In this document: in pieces, positions 13,067 to 14,526 of the stretch
Layout of the letters: each line of letters begins with the position of its first letter
Position numbering within the stretch: position 1 is the first letter of the stretch
DNA from: Betaproteobacteria bacterium
GTDB taxonomy: Bacteria; Pseudomonadota; Gammaproteobacteria; Burkholderiales; Casimicrobiaceae
Reading direction: 5' to 3'
NCBI GenBank assembly: GCA_005888955.1
Contig: VBCS01000020.1
Location: 1 to 14,526 of the forward strand
Length of the DNA: 14,526 nt
Made by a program: the position numbers and the translations under genes
The notes under the pieces: model-generated
The model's database searches: none
What the model saw: the letters and a program-made list of their open reading frames with translations, nothing else
Told to the model about the DNA's origin: nothing

Positions 13067-14526
13067 CTACTTGTAGAGCATGTGCGGTATCCAGAGACCG
13101 ATCGCGGGGAACACGTACAGCAGGGCCAGCGCGATCAGTTGGATGCCCATGAACGGCATCATGCCAGCGAAGATCTGGTTCAACGTCACGTGCGGAGGCG
13201 ACACGCCTTTGAGATAGAACGCCGCCATCGCCACCGGCGGCGATAGGAACGCCGTCTGGAGATTGAGCGCTACCAGCAGGCCGAAGAACAGGGGATCGAT
13301 GTGGAAGTGCGGCAGGAGCGGCAGGAAGATCGGCATGAAGATGATGATGATTTCCGTCCATTCCAGCGGCCAGCCGAGGATGAAGATGATGAACTGCGCC
13401 AGAATCATGAACTGCACCGGCGTCATGTCGAGCGACAAAACCCACTTCTCGACGACCTCCTGCCCGCCGAGCAGCGCGAATGCGGCCGAGAAAATACCGG
13501 AGCCGACAAACAGCCAGCAGACCATCGCGCTCGTCTTCGCTGTAAGGAAGGATGATTCTTTGATGATGGTCCCCAGCTCCTTCAGCGTCTCCCACACGAC
13601 GGCGGCACTCGGACCCGCGGGTCGCGCCCGGCGCCAGTGATCGACGAAGCGATAGATCCCGGCAAGGATGAACCCGCCGAATGCGCCCACCGCCGCCGCC
13701 TCGGAGGGCGTTGACAACCCGAACACGATCGAACCGAGCACCGCGATGATCAGGAGCGCCAGCGGAAAGAACGAGGTGAGGAGCATCTTGAACACCTCGA
13801 GCCGCTCCCAGCTCCAGAGCCAATAGATCACCGCGACAATAACGATGGCTACGGCGATCGCAATCCACAGCCAGAGAGGCACGGGCAGCCGTTCCTCGGC
13901 CGTTGCGGTGGTTTCCTGGGTCTTCTTTTCCGCGGCGCGCGACGCGACCGGCGGCTCCTTCGCGCTCGTCTCGGTTTTTGCCTCAGGGGGCGCAGCTTGC
14001 TTCGTTGCTTCAGGCGCAGCTTCCTTGCCAGTCGACTCCTTTTCCTCGGCTGCCGGCTGGCCGATCAACTCCGTCGACAGTTCTCTTTCCGATGCGGGCG
14101 CCGCGACGAGACCTCCGGCCTGGATCAACCCCGCCGTGCTGGCCTGAACTTCCGGCGCGGTCGCCAGGCGATACGTGACGGCCAGCACCGCGGCGATGAA
14201 CAGCGCCGGTAGCAACGAGACGAACAACTGGCCAAGGGCGGTCTGCTTTGCGACGCCGGCGCCGGGGTCCCCGGTAACAGCGCGCGTGAGGCCGATCAGC
14301 GCGTTGCTGCCATGCTTGGCGAGCCTTTGTGCGAAGGTCGGAAGCTCCACGCGCCGCTCGCTCTGCGCCAGCGGCGGCATGAGATGAGGCTTCCACTTGG
14401 CGAGCACGATGATGTAGCCGATGTAGAGTCCCGCGAGCATGAAGCCGGGCAGGAACGCGCCGGCGTAGAGCTGGACTACCGAAACGCCCGCGACGGCGCC
14501 ATAGACGATGAGCAGCACCGACGGCG
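13067..14526 (-). CDS. TRAP transporter large permease subunit (partial, N-terminus cut off)
   Basis: Membrane subunit of a tripartite ATP-independent periplasmic transporter, which takes up organic acids with a cation gradient and a binding protein. About 486 codons are visible and the frame stays open to the right edge; the GTG at 14518 is probably an internal valine of the conserved PPS-x-x-L-I-V-Y-G motif rather than a start. Family blocks are LYAGAFLPGFMLAGLYIGYI, FGLSTPSEAAAVGAFGGFIL, ILGWPLEWTEIIIIFMPIFL and QTAFLSPPVAMAAFYLKGVS. Residues about 51-243 of the visible part are inserted between the FLPG and STPSEAAA blocks. The insert holds one hydrophobic segment (about 97-117), a 70-residue Ala/Glu/Lys/Thr/Pro-rich linker and a second segment (about 215-236). 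The substrate is unknown; the small permease and binding protein would lie outside the window. Confidence 0.9.
   Translation of the reverse strand, partial: PSVLLIVYGAVAGVSVVQLYAGAFLPGFMLAGLYIGYIIVLAKWKPHLMPPLAQSERRVELPTFAQRLAKHGSNALIGLTRAVTGDPGAGVAKQTALGQLFVSLLPALFIAAVLAVTYRLATAPEVQASTAGLIQAGGLVAAPASERELSTELIGQPAAEEKESTGKEAAPEATKQAAPPEAKTETSAKEPPVASRAAEKKTQETTATAEERLPVPLWLWIAIAVAIVIVAVIYWLWSWERLEVFKMLLTSFFPLALLIIAVLGSIVFGLSTPSEAAAVGAFGGFILAGIYRFVDHWRRARPAGPSAAVVWETLKELGTIIKESSFLTAKTSAMVCWLFVGSGIFSAAFALLGGQEVVEKWVLSLDMTPVQFMILAQFIIFILGWPLEWTEIIIIFMPIFLPLLPHFHIDPLFFGLLVALNLQTAFLSPPVAMAAFYLKGVSPPHVTLNQIFAGMMPFMGIQLIALALLYVFPAIGLWIPHMLYK

Overview
The window looks like a chromosomal segment of a GC-rich proteobacterium, most likely a betaproteobacterium. 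The grounds are the gene order yceD-rpmF-plsX-fabH-fabD-fabG-acpP-fabF, a divergent YceF-type Maf gene followed by an RsmI-like methyltransferase, a DUF3862/BamE-type lipoprotein, and lysC followed by tRNA-Ser. This is inferred from gene content and order; no database comparison was possible. Nearly everything lies on the minus strand; only maf and the methyltransferase gene are on plus.

Left part (1-3300): the start of a periplasmic substrate-binding protein of an ABC transporter (cut by the window edge) follows a TetR regulator. The regulator has a near-consensus sigma-70 promoter and a 22-bp operator-like palindrome at the predicted transcription start. Then come tRNA-Arg(ACG) with its terminator, a decayed tRNA-Ser copy, an exported NHL/SMP-30-like beta-propeller protein, a frameshifted BamE/DUF3862-like lipoprotein gene, and an intact tRNA-Ser(GCT) with its own terminator. 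Two decayed genes within 1.7 kb suggest a stretch that is eroding or has been rearranged.

Central part (3434-10966): lysC (aspartokinase, first step of the lysine/threonine/methionine pathway) sits only 22 nt after fabF, the last gene of a compact fatty-acid operon. Read in the direction of transcription the operon is yceD, rpmF, plsX, fabH, fabD, fabG, acpP, fabF. PlsX links acyl-ACP to phospholipid synthesis, FabH and FabD start the chain and supply malonyl-ACP, FabG and FabF elongate it, and ACP carries it. YceD and L32 tie the operon to ribosome production. A TTGACA-17-TATTAT promoter lies in front of yceD, and an extended -10 in front of acpP suggests separate extra expression of ACP.

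Right part (11089-14526): maf and the methyltransferase form a small plus-strand operon that ends in a cluster of three GTAG-headed palindromes, typical of REP elements. Facing it are a two-CBS-domain protein and the C-terminal part of a TRAP-transporter large permease with an unusual insertion of roughly 190 residues (cut by the right edge).

I saw no CRISPR array, transposase, integrase, toxin-antitoxin pair or defence cassette, and no previously undescribed multi-gene system. The observations most worth following are the regulatory architecture of the TetR gene, the REP cluster, the two decayed genes, the fabF-lysC junction and the TRAP insertion.
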